In this document: positions 5,108 to 5,159 of the stretch, in pieces
Numbering within the stretch: the stretch's first letter is position 1
Layout of the letters: each line of letters opens with the position of its first letter
NCBI GenBank assembly: GCA_900768105.1
Contig: CAAGBQ010000091.1
Location: 1 to 5,159 of the forward strand
DNA from: Oscillospiraceae bacterium
Lineage (GTDB): Bacteria; Bacillota; Clostridia; Oscillospirales; Ruminococcaceae
DNA: 5,159 nucleotides
Direction of reading: 5' to 3'
Notes under the pieces: model-generated
Database searches by the model: none
Told to the model about the DNA's origin: nothing
Seen by the model: only the letters and a program-made list of their open reading frames with translations
Position numbers and translations under genes: made by a program

Positions 5108-5159
5108 ATTCCTTAAAGATTGCGCCGAACTTGCAGGAAGCTATGCACATACCGCAGCG
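5106..5159 (-). CDS. NuoF-like flavoprotein subunit of the hydrogenase, C-terminal end only
   Basis: Only the last 17 codons and TAA are present: RCGMCIASCKFGAIFKE. Cys2, Cys5 and Cys9 are the last three cysteines of a CxxCxxCxxxC [4Fe-4S] ferredoxin motif followed by K-F-G-A-I. This is the usual ending of HndC/HydB-type NuoF-like subunits, which bind NAD(P)H and FMN and carry a C-terminal two-cluster ferredoxin domain. The position 13 nt upstream of the hydrogenase catalytic gene on the same strand fits the hndA-B-C-D or hydC-B-A order. A free-standing small ferredoxin would end similarly and cannot be excluded from 17 residues. The rest of the operon, including the NuoE-like subunit, would lie to the right of the window. 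Confidence 0.8.
   Translation of the reverse strand, partial: RCGMCIASCKFGAIFKE

Noticed and set aside
3290..5116. A 608-codon open frame on the plus strand covering the whole hydrogenase gene
   Set aside because: It is the antisense shadow of a gene whose every cluster motif is recognisable. Its product is rich in Ala, His, Gly and Asn with no domain I recognise, it has no ribosome binding site or promoter, and it runs through both the hydrogenase and the upstream gene junction. Codon bias of the real gene explains the lack of stops.
1..5159. CRISPR array, transfer RNA, ribosomal RNA, insertion sequence, phage or toxin-antitoxin genes
   Set aside because: No regularly spaced repeats, no cloverleaf or rRNA-like stretches, no transposase or integrase motifs and no terminal inverted repeats with target duplications were seen. 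Nearly all sequence is explained by ordinary metabolic and transport genes and their control regions.

Overview
The window looks like chromosomal DNA of an anaerobic Firmicute of class Clostridia, most likely a gut-type Oscillospirales/Ruminococcaceae relative. This is inferred from three things: a filamentous-type [FeFe]-hydrogenase catalytic subunit coupled to a NuoF-like subunit, a PepV-type dipeptidase, and GC-rich hairpin terminators framed by A6/T6 tracts with strong AAGGAGG-type ribosome binding sites. No sequence search was possible, so the taxonomy is an inference.

Layout from left to right. Positions 1-19 hold what may be the first codons of a minus-strand gene leaving the window, with a weak promoter behind it (54-82). 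Next comes a minus-strand MATE-family multidrug/toxin exporter (168-1523, probable TTG start) with its own rho-independent terminator (122-146). A 291-bp divergent intergenic region (1524-1814) separates it from a plus-strand M20 dipeptidase, pepV (1815-3197). That region carries two strong, oppositely facing sigma70-type promoters, a hairpin at the MATE transcript start, a near-perfect 17-bp inverted repeat just upstream of the pepV -35 box, and a 13-bp direct repeat. pepV converges on a minus-strand [FeFe]-hydrogenase catalytic subunit gene (3320-5092), and the two share one perfect bidirectional terminator (3232-3262). At the right edge the last 17 codons of a NuoF-like flavoprotein subunit (5106-5159) lie 13 nt upstream of the hydrogenase gene, so the window holds the 3' end of a hydrogenase operon.

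Functionally, the hydrogenase operon would dispose of fermentative reducing power as H2. By family it could use NAD(P)H together with reduced ferredoxin (confurcation) or run in reverse. PepV would finish the breakdown of imported peptides to amino acids, and the MATE protein would export toxic compounds. These are three independent transcription units with no evident common pathway.

I found no CRISPR array, tRNA, rRNA, insertion sequence or phage gene, and nothing that looks like an undescribed system. The points most worth a second look are the Ser in the first H-cluster motif of the hydrogenase and the symmetric elements in the divergent promoter region.
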